DNA of 64,000 nucleotides. Source: Georgenia satyanarayanai (GTDB lineage Bacteria; Actinomycetota; Actinomycetes; Actinomycetales; Actinomycetaceae). The number at the start of each line of letters is the position of its first letter. Position 1 is the first letter of the stretch. The DNA lies in the NCBI RefSeq assembly GCF_023715365.1, contig NZ_JAMBNZ010000001.1:62001-126000 (forward strand), in the 5' to 3' direction. The notes below the pieces were generated by a model that was given only the letters and a program-made list of their open reading frames with translations, was not told the DNA's origin and did not search any database. The position numbers were made by a program, and so were the translations under genes. This document shows positions 17,293-24,446 of this stretch, piece after piece.

Positions 17293-18747
17293 TCAAGCAA
17301 TGACAGAAGTCTCCGCCGTCGTGGTGGCCGTGTCCGCGGCCGAGCCGGCCGGGTACTCCCCCAGCGGCACCCGCCCCTCGCTCCACGCCGCGAGGACCGG
17401 CTCGACGACGCGCCAGCACTCCTCCGCGACGTCACCGCGCACGGACAGGAGCGGGTCGGCCTCGAGGACTCCCGCGAGGACCTCGCCGTAGGCAGGGAGC
17501 TCCGCCCCCCCGAAGCTCGTCGAGAGCGAGACGCGGTCCAGGGACCACGGGTCGCCCGAGCCGTTGACGTCGAGCTCGAGGCTCAGGCACTCCGGACCCA
17601 GTCCGATGCGGACGCGCGCCGGCTGGGAGGTGCCCTCCAGACCGACGGGCAGCTGCGGGACGGGCTTGAAGGTGACGACGACCTCCTTGCGGGTGGGCGT
17701 GATGCCCTTGGCGCTGCGCAGGGTGAAGGGCACGCCCTTCCACCGCCAGTTGTCGATGAAGACGGTGACCTCGGCGAGCGTCTCGGTCTCGCGCGCCGGG
17801 TCGACGCCCGGTTCCTCGGCGTAGGCGGGAACCTCCCGGGCGCCGATCCGGCCGGCGCCGTACCGGGCGCGGCGGCTGTGCTGCTCGGGGTCGCCCGCCC
17901 GGGCCGCGCGAAGGACCTCGGCGATGCGGTCACGGACGTCCCGGTCACCCAGCGTGGGCGGCGGGTCCATGGCGACGAGCGCGAGGACGTGGAGGAGATG
18001 GCTCTGGATCATGTCGCGCAGCGCGCCCGAGCCGTCGTAGTATCGGGCGCGTCCCTCGAGAGCGAGGTCCTCGTCGTAGATGACCTCGACGCTCTCGACG
18101 TGCGTGGCGCGCCAGATGGGCTCGAAGATCCGGTTGGCGAAGCGGAAGCCGAGGATGTTGAGGACGGTGCTCTTGCCGAGGAAGTGGTCCACGCGGTGCA
18201 CCTGGTCCTCGGGGACGAGCCTGCCGACGACGGCGTTGAGCCGCCGCGCGGAGTCCCCGTCCGTCCCGAAGGGCTTCTCGACGATGAGCCGCGTGCCCTC
18301 CGGCAGCCCGATCTTCTCCAGGGCGAGGCAGGCGCGCTCGGTGACGGCGGGAGGCAGAGCGAAGTAGATCCCGACCGGCCCCTCGCACTGCTCGAGGACG
18401 TGGCGCAGCTCCTCGGGCTGGGTGACATCGGCACGGACGTAGACGGACTCGCTCTCCAGGCGCCGCAGTGTCGCCTCGCCCGGCTCGTGCGAGAGCGAGG
18501 GAAACGCCTCCCACGGGGCTATCTCGATGCTCGGCTGGACGGCGAAGGCCTCCGCCAGCCGCTCGCGCCACTGCGCCTGGTCCCAGTCGTCGACGCCGGA
18601 GCCGACGAGCCGCAGCTCCGGTGCGCGGCCGGTGGCGAGCAGCCGCCCGAGGCCGGGCAGCAGGAGGCGACCGGCGAGGTCACCGCTGGCCCCCAGGACG
18701 AGCAGCGTGCGGATCTCCTCGCGGGCGGCGCGGACCGTCTCAGCCAT
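17293..18747 (-). CDS. zwf: glucose-6-phosphate dehydrogenase
   Basis: 484 residues, the usual length. It catalyses oxidation of glucose 6-phosphate to 6-phosphogluconolactone with NADP+, the first step of the oxidative pentose phosphate pathway. The Rossmann motif LLVLGASGDLAGRLLLP opens the protein, the substrate-binding RVDHFLGKSTV motif with catalytic His lies near residue 190, and EKPFG and RWKGVPFTLRSAKG are both present. The start at 18747 follows GGGAAGGGAAG. The gene stands alone rather than with tal/tkt or opcA, so it may be a second, divergent copy. Confidence 0.92.
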   Translation of the reverse strand: MAETVRAAREEIRTLLVLGASGDLAGRLLLPGLGRLLATGRAPELRLVGSGVDDWDQAQWRERLAEAFAVQPSIEIAPWEAFPSLSHEPGEATLRRLESESVYVRADVTQPEELRHVLEQCEGPVGIYFALPPAVTERACLALEKIGLPEGTRLIVEKPFGTDGDSARRLNAVVGRLVPEDQVHRVDHFLGKSTVLNILGFRFANRIFEPIWRATHVESVEVIYDEDLALEGRARYYDGSGALRDMIQSHLLHVLALVAMDPPPTLGDRDVRDRIAEVLRAARAGDPEQHSRRARYGAGRIGAREVPAYAEEPGVDPARETETLAEVTVFIDNWRWKGVPFTLRSAKGITPTRKEVVVTFKPVPQLPVGLEGTSQPARVRIGLGPECLSLELDVNGSGDPWSLDRVSLSTSFGGAELPAYGEVLAGVLEADPLLSVRGDVAEECWRVVEPVLAAWSEGRVPLGEYPAGSAADTATTTAETSVIA

Positions 18748-18858
18748 GACTTCCCTTCCCGAGCGTGGGCACCGCGGCAGCGGGGCCTGCCGTCCATCAT
18801 GGCGGGCGGGCGCGCACCTGGCCGCTCGGGCGGGCGGCCGCGTGGAAGAGTGGGCGCC

Positions 18859-19755
18859 ATGAGCGCACTCGTGAGCCCCGAGCAGCTGCTGTCCGAACGT
18901 GGCGACACGCTGCTGCTGGACGTCCGGTGGACGCTCGCCGGCCCCGACCGCGCCGGCTACGTCGACGGGCGTCTGCCGGGTGCCGTCTTCTGCGACCTCG
19001 ACGCCGACCTCGCCGGCCCGCCGGGCGCCGGCGGCCGCCACCCGCTGCCCTCGCGCGAGGCGCTCGCGGCGGCGATGAAGCGGCTCGGCGTGCGGCCGGG
19101 GCACCGCGTCGTCGTGTACGACGGCGGGGTCGCGGCCGCCGCGGCGCGCGCGTGGTGGTGCCTGCGCTGGCTCGGGCACGAGGACGTGCGCGTGCTCGAC
19201 GGCGGACTCCCGGCCTGGGTCGCGGCGGGTGGTGAGCTCGAGTCAGATGGGGTGACGGCGGCGGGTGACGGCGCGGCCCGCGAGGTCGCGACCGCGGTGG
19301 GCGACGGCCCGGCCCATGAGGCCACGACGACGACAGGTGACCGGCCGACCCAGGCCGCGCCGCCGTCGTCGTCCACGATGCCCACAGTGACGGCCGACGA
19401 CCTCCTCCCCTACGACGGCGTCCTCCTCGACGCCCGCGCCACCGAGCGCTTCCGCGGCGAGGTGGAGCCGGTCGACCCGGTGGCCGGGCACATCCCCGGC
19501 GCGCGGTCGCTGCCCACGGGCCGGCTCCTCGGCGCGGACGGCCGCTACCTGCCCGCCGCCGAGCTCCGAGCCCTGCTCACCGAGGCCGGTGCGGACGCCG
19601 GCCGCCCGGTGGCCGCCTACTGCGGCTCGGGCGTGACGGCCGCCCAGCTCGTGCTCGCCGCCCACGAGGCGGGGCTGGACGCCGCCCTGTACCCCGGCTC
19701 GTGGTCGCACTGGATCACCGACCCGGCCCGCCCGGTGGCGACGGGGACGGACTGA
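18859..19755 (+). CDS. two-domain sulfurtransferase (thiosulfate / 3-mercaptopyruvate type)
   Basis: 298 residues with two rhodanese domains. The N-terminal domain has LLLDVRWTLAGPDRAGYVDGRLPGAVFCDLD and lacks a catalytic Cys (VVYDGGVAA), as expected for the inactive domain. The C-terminal domain has Cys near residue 255 in AAYCGSGVTA, close to the CGSGV loop of thiosulfate sulfurtransferases. An insertion of about 32 residues rich in Ala, Thr and Gly-Asp (AAGDGAARE, AVGDGPAHE, TTGDRPTQA) separates the domains, and its three units look like an expanded repeat. The 3' end overlaps the convergent metalloprotease gene by 41 bases. Confidence 0.87.
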   Translation: MSALVSPEQLLSERGDTLLLDVRWTLAGPDRAGYVDGRLPGAVFCDLDADLAGPPGAGGRHPLPSREALAAAMKRLGVRPGHRVVVYDGGVAAAAARAWWCLRWLGHEDVRVLDGGLPAWVAAGGELESDGVTAAGDGAAREVATAVGDGPAHEATTTTGDRPTQAAPPSSSTMPTVTADDLLPYDGVLLDARATERFRGEVEPVDPVAGHIPGARSLPTGRLLGADGRYLPAAELRALLTEAGADAGRPVAAYCGSGVTAAQLVLAAHEAGLDAALYPGSWSHWITDPARPVATGTD

Positions 19756-20278
19756 CCGGGGCGCCGTCGTCGTCCACGAGCCCGCGGCTCAGGGCCGCGT
19801 GGACCAGCGCCCGGCCGTCACCGAAGACGGGGAGCAGCTGGAGGACGTGGGCGAGGTAGATGGCGGCGACGAGGGCGTCCACGGGCAGGAGCACGAGCCC
19901 GAGGAGCACGCAGGAGCCCGGCCCGGCGAGCGCCGTCGTCGCCACCTGCCGCGGCGTCATCGTCCCCACCGGCGTGATCGACACGCGCCACCGGTCCCGC
20001 GCCACGACGACGGTCCGCACCGTCTCCACCCGCCTGAGCAGGACGAGGTGCATGGTCTCGTGCAGCGCGAACGAGCCGACGAGCCCGAGCACCGCGACCC
20101 TCACCAGCCACCACGCGGCCTGGGCGGTGGCGATCGCGCCCGTCGTCACCGTGACGACCGCGGAGGCGAGGACCGCCACCGCGGCGAGGGCCAGCAGCGG
20201 CCACACCTGGGTGACGACGAGCCGCGCGGCCGCCCACACCGGCACGTCCGCGCGCGGGTGGACCCGGACGTCAGGCAC
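19715..20278 (-). CDS. minimal M50/site-2-protease-like membrane metalloprotease
   Basis: 187 residues, about four membrane helices (roughly 22-44, 55-78, 115-135, 138-150). The zinc motif HExxH reads HETMH at 73-77 in the second helix region. A later ALAGPGSC (117-123) and LLPVFGDGRAL (148-158) match the AGP and NxLPxxDG motifs of M50 proteases, with Asp154 as the third metal ligand. GTG start at 20278 overlaps the stop of the upstream gene, so translation is coupled. It is the last gene of a five-gene minus-strand operon with an ABC transporter and a small membrane peptide, and a role in cleaving that peptide is inference from context. Confidence 0.72.
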   Translation of the reverse strand: MPDVRVHPRADVPVWAAARLVVTQVWPLLALAAVAVLASAVVTVTTGAIATAQAAWWLVRVAVLGLVGSFALHETMHLVLLRRVETVRTVVVARDRWRVSITPVGTMTPRQVATTALAGPGSCVLLGLVLLPVDALVAAIYLAHVLQLLPVFGDGRALVHAALSRGLVDDDGAPVSPSPSPPGGPGR

Positions 20279-20603
20279 CACTGCCCGACTGTGCGCGCTC
20301 GCGGATGAGGTCGTCGCGGTAGCGCTTGAGGCCCACGTAGGTGAGCTGCACCAGCGCGATGAGGCCGATGCACACCCCGAGCACGACGAGCACCCCGACG
20401 GTGTTGTTGATGCCCATCGTCGCGTCGACGCCGCCACCGGTGACGCTCGTCGCCTCGAAGTACAGCGCGCCGAACAGGCCCTCGCGGCGGCCCAGCTCCT
20501 CACCCACCGAGAACATGAGGAACAGCAGGCAGAGCACGACGACGGCGAGCGTCAGCAGTGTTCCCCCGACGACGGAGTTGATGACCAGCATTGCCTTCTT
20601 CAT
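20271..20603 (-). CDS. two-helix membrane protein of the putative peptide-export operon
   Basis: 110 residues with a GAGGAG ribosome site 5 bases before the ATG. Membrane helices at about 5-32 (INSVVGGTLLTLAVVVLCLLFLMF) and about 70-92 (VGVLVVLGVCIGLIALVQL) flank an extracellular loop with LFGALYFEATSVTGGGVDATMG. The C-terminus is short, charged and cytosolic. I do not recognise the family. Its gene overlaps the permease gene by 104 bases and the next gene by 8, which suggests tight co-expression. It may be an accessory or immunity subunit of the transporter. Confidence 0.6.
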   Translation of the reverse strand: MKKAMLVINSVVGGTLLTLAVVVLCLLFLMFSVGEELGRREGLFGALYFEATSVTGGGVDATMGINNTVGVLVVLGVCIGLIALVQLTYVGLKRYRDDLIRERAQSGSGA

Positions 20604-21996
20604 TGCGTCTCCTCTTCTCGTCCTGACGGATGCCCTCGATCGCGTAGACCACGAACAGGGCGGTGGCGCCGAGCAGACCGGCGGGCACGGGCAGCTGGAG
20701 CATCCCGAGCCCCAGTGCAATGAGGGTGAGGACGACCGCGGCGGTCGCGAGTGCGACGAACGCCGCCAGCGGGTTGTCCTTCTCACTCGGGACGATGATC
20801 CCGAGACAGGTGGTGAGCGCGGCGCTGATGAGCGCCGAAAGGACGACGACGACGGTCCCCTCGGCCCGTCCGAACGCGGCCGTGAGCAGCAGGGCCGGCA
20901 CCCCGACCGCACCGATGAGGAGCACCTGGGGGCGCAGGGACAGCAGGTAGATCCGCCAGGCTGGCTGCCGCTGCCCGGTCAGCTCGCGCAGCGGTGCGGT
21001 CGCGCTGAACAGGTACAGCCCCCCGATGGTGAGGGTGCACAGGCTCCACAGCGGGTTGAGATCGGTCGCGGCGAGCAGGTAGCCGAAGAGCGCGACCCCC
21101 ACGACCGTGCCGATGAAGGTGTGCTGGCTGCGCAGCAGGCACCAGTCGTAGGGGGTGAGGTGTGCCGCCACCCGCCGCGGCAGGCGGATGTCGAGGTACT
21201 TGGCGGTGCGCAGGTGCCGGCTCGGCATGACGTGGACGATGACGACGAGCAGCACCGCGCACACGACGACGACGGCGGCCATCGCCGCACCCAGGCCGGC
21301 CCGCTGCGCGAACCAGGCGATCGCCGTCGGCCACACGAGGGCGCCGCTCGCTGCAGGATCGGTCATGTGCCACATGAGGTCGGTCATCTGGCCCGCGTAG
21401 GCGACGATGAGCGCGAAGATCCCGAGCAGCGCGAGCAGGTCCGCCACCGGCCGGGTCCGCATCGCCGACAGCAGCCGGGTGGCCACCACGTGGCACAGGC
21501 TCAGGGCCAGGTAGGCGACGCCGATCGGCGCGAGCATCGAGGTGAGGATCTGCCCGACGGCGGAAGGTCCCATGAGGAGCACCGCGCTCGTCATCACGGG
21601 CACCGCCGTCGCCAGGGCCACGCCCAGGGTGATGGCGGCCTCGAAGAGGAGGAACGCGACGGAGCGCTCCTTGTTCGTCAGCGGGAGCTGGTAGGTCAGC
21701 TCGAGCACGCCGTCGGAACTGAGGAAGAGCACCTTGACAAAGATGAAGGCGACCATCACCCACAGCACGAGCGAGACCGTCGACGTCGCGAAGAGCAGGT
21801 CCCAGACCTCACGGTCGGCCGAGTAGGGCAGCAGGAACTGCCGGGCGACGGCGGTGAGGGAGACGAGGAGGACGACGGCGGTGCCCAGTGCCGCGAACCG
21901 CACCGACCGCAGGCGCAGGGCCCCGACGCTGAGGACGCGCCGACCGAAGAACGCGAGCAGCATGCGCGCGACGACGAGGGCGTGGGACAGGCGCAC
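20500..21996 (-). CDS. large ABC transporter permease
   Basis: 498 residues with about 12 hydrophobic helices, pointing to an ABC-2-like exporter of the kind fused end to end as two six-helix halves. Charged clusters after helix 2 (SSDGVLELTYQLPLTNKERSVAF) are like the elbow segment of ABC-2 permeases. It lies 3 bases after the ATPase gene. The C-terminal 32 residues run out of frame through the start of the next gene (overlap 104 bases) and are arginine-rich without conserved features, so that tail may be untranslated-like filler. No solute-binding protein is nearby, so export is more likely than import. Confidence 0.75.
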   Translation of the reverse strand: MRLSHALVVARMLLAFFGRRVLSVGALRLRSVRFAALGTAVVLLVSLTAVARQFLLPYSADREVWDLLFATSTVSLVLWVMVAFIFVKVLFLSSDGVLELTYQLPLTNKERSVAFLLFEAAITLGVALATAVPVMTSAVLLMGPSAVGQILTSMLAPIGVAYLALSLCHVVATRLLSAMRTRPVADLLALLGIFALIVAYAGQMTDLMWHMTDPAASGALVWPTAIAWFAQRAGLGAAMAAVVVVCAVLLVVIVHVMPSRHLRTAKYLDIRLPRRVAAHLTPYDWCLLRSQHTFIGTVVGVALFGYLLAATDLNPLWSLCTLTIGGLYLFSATAPLRELTGQRQPAWRIYLLSLRPQVLLIGAVGVPALLLTAAFGRAEGTVVVVLSALISAALTTCLGIIVPSEKDNPLAAFVALATAAVVLTLIALGLGMLQLPVPAGLLGATALFVVYAIEGIRQDEKRRRNEEGNAGHQLRRRGNTADARRRRALPAVPHVLGG

Positions 21997-21999
21997 GGC

Positions 22000-22719
22000 C
22001 TACCTCACCTCCGACTCGATGTGCTCGAAGACGATCGACTCGAGCGACCCGCCCTCGCGGACCAGCTCCTTCGTGGGGCCGTCGAGGACGAGGAGGCCGA
22101 GGTCGAGGAACACGACGTCGTCGGTGAGCCGCTCGAGCAGGGTGAGGTCGTGGCTGCACAGGAGCACCGCGCGGCCGTCCTCGTGGAGGGCGCGCAGCTC
22201 TCGCTCGGCGATGCGCATGGCCTCGAGGTCGACGCCGTTGAGCGTCTCGTCGATCACCGTGAGCGGGCGGCGCAGCACGAGTGCGGCGACGAGCTGGGTC
22301 TTCTTGCGCATGCCGTGGGAGAAGCCCGAGATGAGGTCGTCGTAGCGGCCCGGCATGGAGAAGTCGCGGAAGTAGGCGCGCGCCCGCTGGTGGTCGAGCG
22401 TGACGCCGTAGAGCTTCCCGAGCATCGTGTAGTACTCGCGCGGGCTGAGGAACTCCGGCAGGTAGTCGTTGCTCGCGAGGTAGACGGCGTCCTGCTTGGC
22501 CTCGATCGTCGTGTGCTGGTGGCCGTTGACGGTGATCCGTCCCGACTGCGCCTTGAGAAGGTCGAAGACGTTCCTGATGAGGGTGGACTTACCCGACCCG
22601 TTCGGACCGATGAGGCCGACGATCCGCCCTCTCGGCACGTCGAAGGACACCTCCTGGACGGCGTTGACGACGCCGTCGTAGGAGTAGGTGAGGTCACGGA
22701 CCTCCAGGACGTTGCTCAT
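22000..22719 (-). CDS. ABC transporter ATP-binding protein
   Basis: 239 residues. Walker A GPNGSGKST near residue 38, Q-loop LASNDYLPEFLS near 82, signature GFSHGMRKK near 132, Walker B LTVIDETLNGVD near 152 and the switch His in CSHDLTLLE near 185. The substituted signature (FSHGM instead of LSGGQ) is common in ABC-2 type exporters such as BcrA/NatA. It works with the permease at 20500-21996. The gene follows the small-peptide gene after 86 bases that contain a strong hairpin. Confidence 0.9.
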   Translation of the reverse strand: MSNVLEVRDLTYSYDGVVNAVQEVSFDVPRGRIVGLIGPNGSGKSTLIRNVFDLLKAQSGRITVNGHQHTTIEAKQDAVYLASNDYLPEFLSPREYYTMLGKLYGVTLDHQRARAYFRDFSMPGRYDDLISGFSHGMRKKTQLVAALVLRRPLTVIDETLNGVDLEAMRIAERELRALHEDGRAVLLCSHDLTLLERLTDDVVFLDLGLLVLDGPTKELVREGGSLESIVFEHIESEVR

Positions 22720-22750
22720 GTGCGGCCTCCTTGCGTGGTGGGGCGGTGGG

Positions 22751-22793
22751 CCGGCGGCAGCACCTCGGCACCCGTGCCGGGTGCTGCCGCCGG
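22751..22793 (-). terminator. strong stem-loop between the peptide gene and transporter genes
   Basis: On either strand CCGGCGGCAGCAC pairs perfectly with GTGCTGCCGCCGG (13 bp) and encloses a further 6-bp stem CGGCAC/GTGCCG with one unpaired base. It sits 13 bases after the peptide gene stop and before the ATPase ribosome site. A partial terminator in this place would yield more peptide mRNA than transporter mRNA, as in many bacteriocin operons. Confidence 0.75.
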
Positions 22794-22805
22794 TCCGTGG
22801 CTAGG

Positions 22806-23078
22806 TCAGCGGCACTCGATCCAGAGCGAGAAGCCGTTCTTCCAGGTCATGCCGCCGGTGAAGCGGCGCCCACCGGCCTTGGTGAGGCACCAGATCGCGG
22901 CGCCGGCGACGAGGACGAAGCCGAGGGCGAGGAGGACGGCGACGAACACGAGCCACCAGGCGTCGTAGCGGACGACCGCGTTGTCGAAGCGTGTCTTGGC
23001 CGTGTCGACCAGGTGGTGCTGCTTCTCGACCAGGGAGGCCGAGAGCTGCGCGGGCAGATCAGTGAGGGCAACGGACAT
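22806..23078 (-). CDS. small single-helix peptide, candidate precursor of an exported peptide
   Basis: 90 residues, ATG with AAGGAA upstream. Layout: a 40-residue amphipathic cytosolic start (MSVALTDLPAQLSASLVEK, with His-His at 21-22), one membrane helix at 41-62 (WWLVFVAVLLALGFVLVAGA), and a tail of about 28 residues with Cys64 and Cys89, three Trp (63, 79, 86), Gly-Gly pairs at 69-70 and 75-76 and several basic residues. This resembles precursors whose C-terminal part is released after intramembrane cleavage. I found no known family. First gene of the operon with the ABC exporter and M50-like protease. It could instead be an accessory transporter subunit. Confidence 0.6.
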   Translation of the reverse strand: MSVALTDLPAQLSASLVEKQHHLVDTAKTRFDNAVVRYDAWWLVFVAVLLALGFVLVAGAAIWCLTKAGGRRFTGGMTWKNGFSLWIECR

Positions 23079-23309
23079 GGGAGTTCCTTTCACGTTGAGG
23101 CAAGGCTCGGAACCCGGGTGGGCGGTGCGCTGGGGCAGCCGCCTGGTACCAGTCTTCGTCCGGCACGGCCCGTGCGTGAACGGGCCTTTGACTAGACGGC
23201 GCTCGACGTTCGTCTACGTGGCCCTCCGCTGGCGGCGGGTACGGACCGACTGTTCGATGAGGGCCCCTACTCGTCCGCGAGCACGCTCACCCACGCCCAC
23301 GGAGGCCCC

Positions 23310-24167
23310 ATGCCGGGTAAGACCATCGTCCTCACCGGTGCCAGTGACGGGATCGGGGCGGCGGCCGCTCGCCGACTCGTCTCGGACGGGCACACCGTCG
23401 CTCTCGTGGGCCGGTCCCCTGAGAAGACCCGGGCGGTCGCCGAGGAGCTGGGAGCGGAGCACTTCCTCGCGGACTTCGCCGACCTTGCCCAGGTCCGGTC
23501 CCTCGCGGCCGCGCTTGGTAGCGCCTACCCGCGGATCGACGTCCTGGCGAACAACGCCGGCGGCATCTTCGGGGACAGGGCGCGAACCGTCGACGGCTTC
23601 GAGAAGACGCTGCAGGTCAACCACCTCGCCCCGTTCCTCCTCACCAACCTCCTCATGGACACGCTGACGGCGAGCGGCGCGTCGATCGTCACCACCTCGA
23701 GCGCGGCCGCTCGGCTCTTCGGGAAGATCGACCTCGACGACCTCGGCAACGAGGCACGGTTCTCTGCGCGGAAGGCCTACGGCGACGCGAAGCTCGCCAA
23801 CATCCTCTTCACCAAGGAGCTCCACCGCCGCTTCGCTGCCCGCGGCCTCTCCGCGGTGGCCTTCCACCCCGGGGTCGTGCGGACGAACTTCGCCTCGGAC
23901 ACCACGAGCCTCATGCGGCTCGTCTACCGGACGCCCCTGCGTCACCTGAGCGGCGTCGTCAGTCCGGAGAAGGGTGCTGAGATGCTCGTGCACCTCGCCG
24001 AGGGCACCCCGGGACGCGACTGGGTGTCGGGGGAGTTCTACGTGAGGCACAAGATCGCGAGGACGAACCCGCAGGCCGCCGACGCAGGTCTCGCGGCCGG
24101 GCTCTGGGACCGCAGTGCCGAGATGGTGGGGCTGGCCGGGGCGCCGTCGTCGTCGTCCGCTACTTGA
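23310..24167 (+). CDS. SDR-family oxidoreductase
   Basis: 285 residues. The classical SDR pattern is complete: TGASDGIG near residue 9 for NAD(P) binding, NNAGG near 81, Ser near 132 (IVTTSSAAA), YGDAK near 157 as the catalytic Tyr-Lys, and FHPGVVRT after strand 6. The second half, with GAEMLVHLAEG, matches WW-domain oxidoreductase/retinol dehydrogenase-like SDRs. The substrate is unknown. The gene is divergent from the peptide-export operon across 231 bases and stands alone. The C-terminal Ser-rich tail is not conserved. Confidence 0.88.
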   Translation: MPGKTIVLTGASDGIGAAAARRLVSDGHTVALVGRSPEKTRAVAEELGAEHFLADFADLAQVRSLAAALGSAYPRIDVLANNAGGIFGDRARTVDGFEKTLQVNHLAPFLLTNLLMDTLTASGASIVTTSSAAARLFGKIDLDDLGNEARFSARKAYGDAKLANILFTKELHRRFAARGLSAVAFHPGVVRTNFASDTTSLMRLVYRTPLRHLSGVVSPEKGAEMLVHLAEGTPGRDWVSGEFYVRHKIARTNPQAADAGLAAGLWDRSAEMVGLAGAPSSSSAT

Positions 24168-24247
24168 TCGCACCGCGCGTGACGCCGGAGATCGGCAGCG
24201 TGAGGACGACAGCGCCCACCGTGATGAGTCCGTCGCCATTTGCCCGG

Positions 24248-24346
24248 CCGACCGCCGTCGCCACCGGCCAGCCCACCGACCGCCGTCGCCACCCGCCCGG
24301 CCCACCGACCGCCGTCGCCATCCGCCCAGCCACCGACCGCCGTCGG
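24248..24346. repeat. imperfect 28-29 bp tandem repeats
   Basis: The core GACCGCCGTCGCCA recurs at 24250, 24278, 24307 and 24335 (the last ending GTCGG), with spacing 28, 29 and 28. The units drift in the second half. The block lies in a 279-base gap after the SDR gene and before the DUF222 gene. Short unit and lack of dyad symmetry argue against CRISPR. The remainder of the gap shows nothing else. Confidence 0.75.
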
Positions 24347-24446
24347 CCCTACCTATCCCCGTCCGAGGGACCGCCGCCGTCGGATGTCAGTGGTCGGTGA
24401 GAGGGTTCGAGTAGTGAGGTTCTCGCCGTGACGGGGAGGTGACGAG

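Noticed and set aside
17293-18747. Entner-Doudoroff or pentose phosphate operon
   Set aside because: Only zwf is present; no edd, gnd, tal or opcA next to it.
20341-22968. 875-codon open frame on the plus strand
   Set aside because: It is antisense to the ABC exporter genes and reads as charged low-complexity protein from GC-rich third positions. The minus-strand genes have real motifs.
24248-24346. CRISPR array
   Set aside because: Units are only 28-29 bases with no unique spacers and no dyad; no cas genes.
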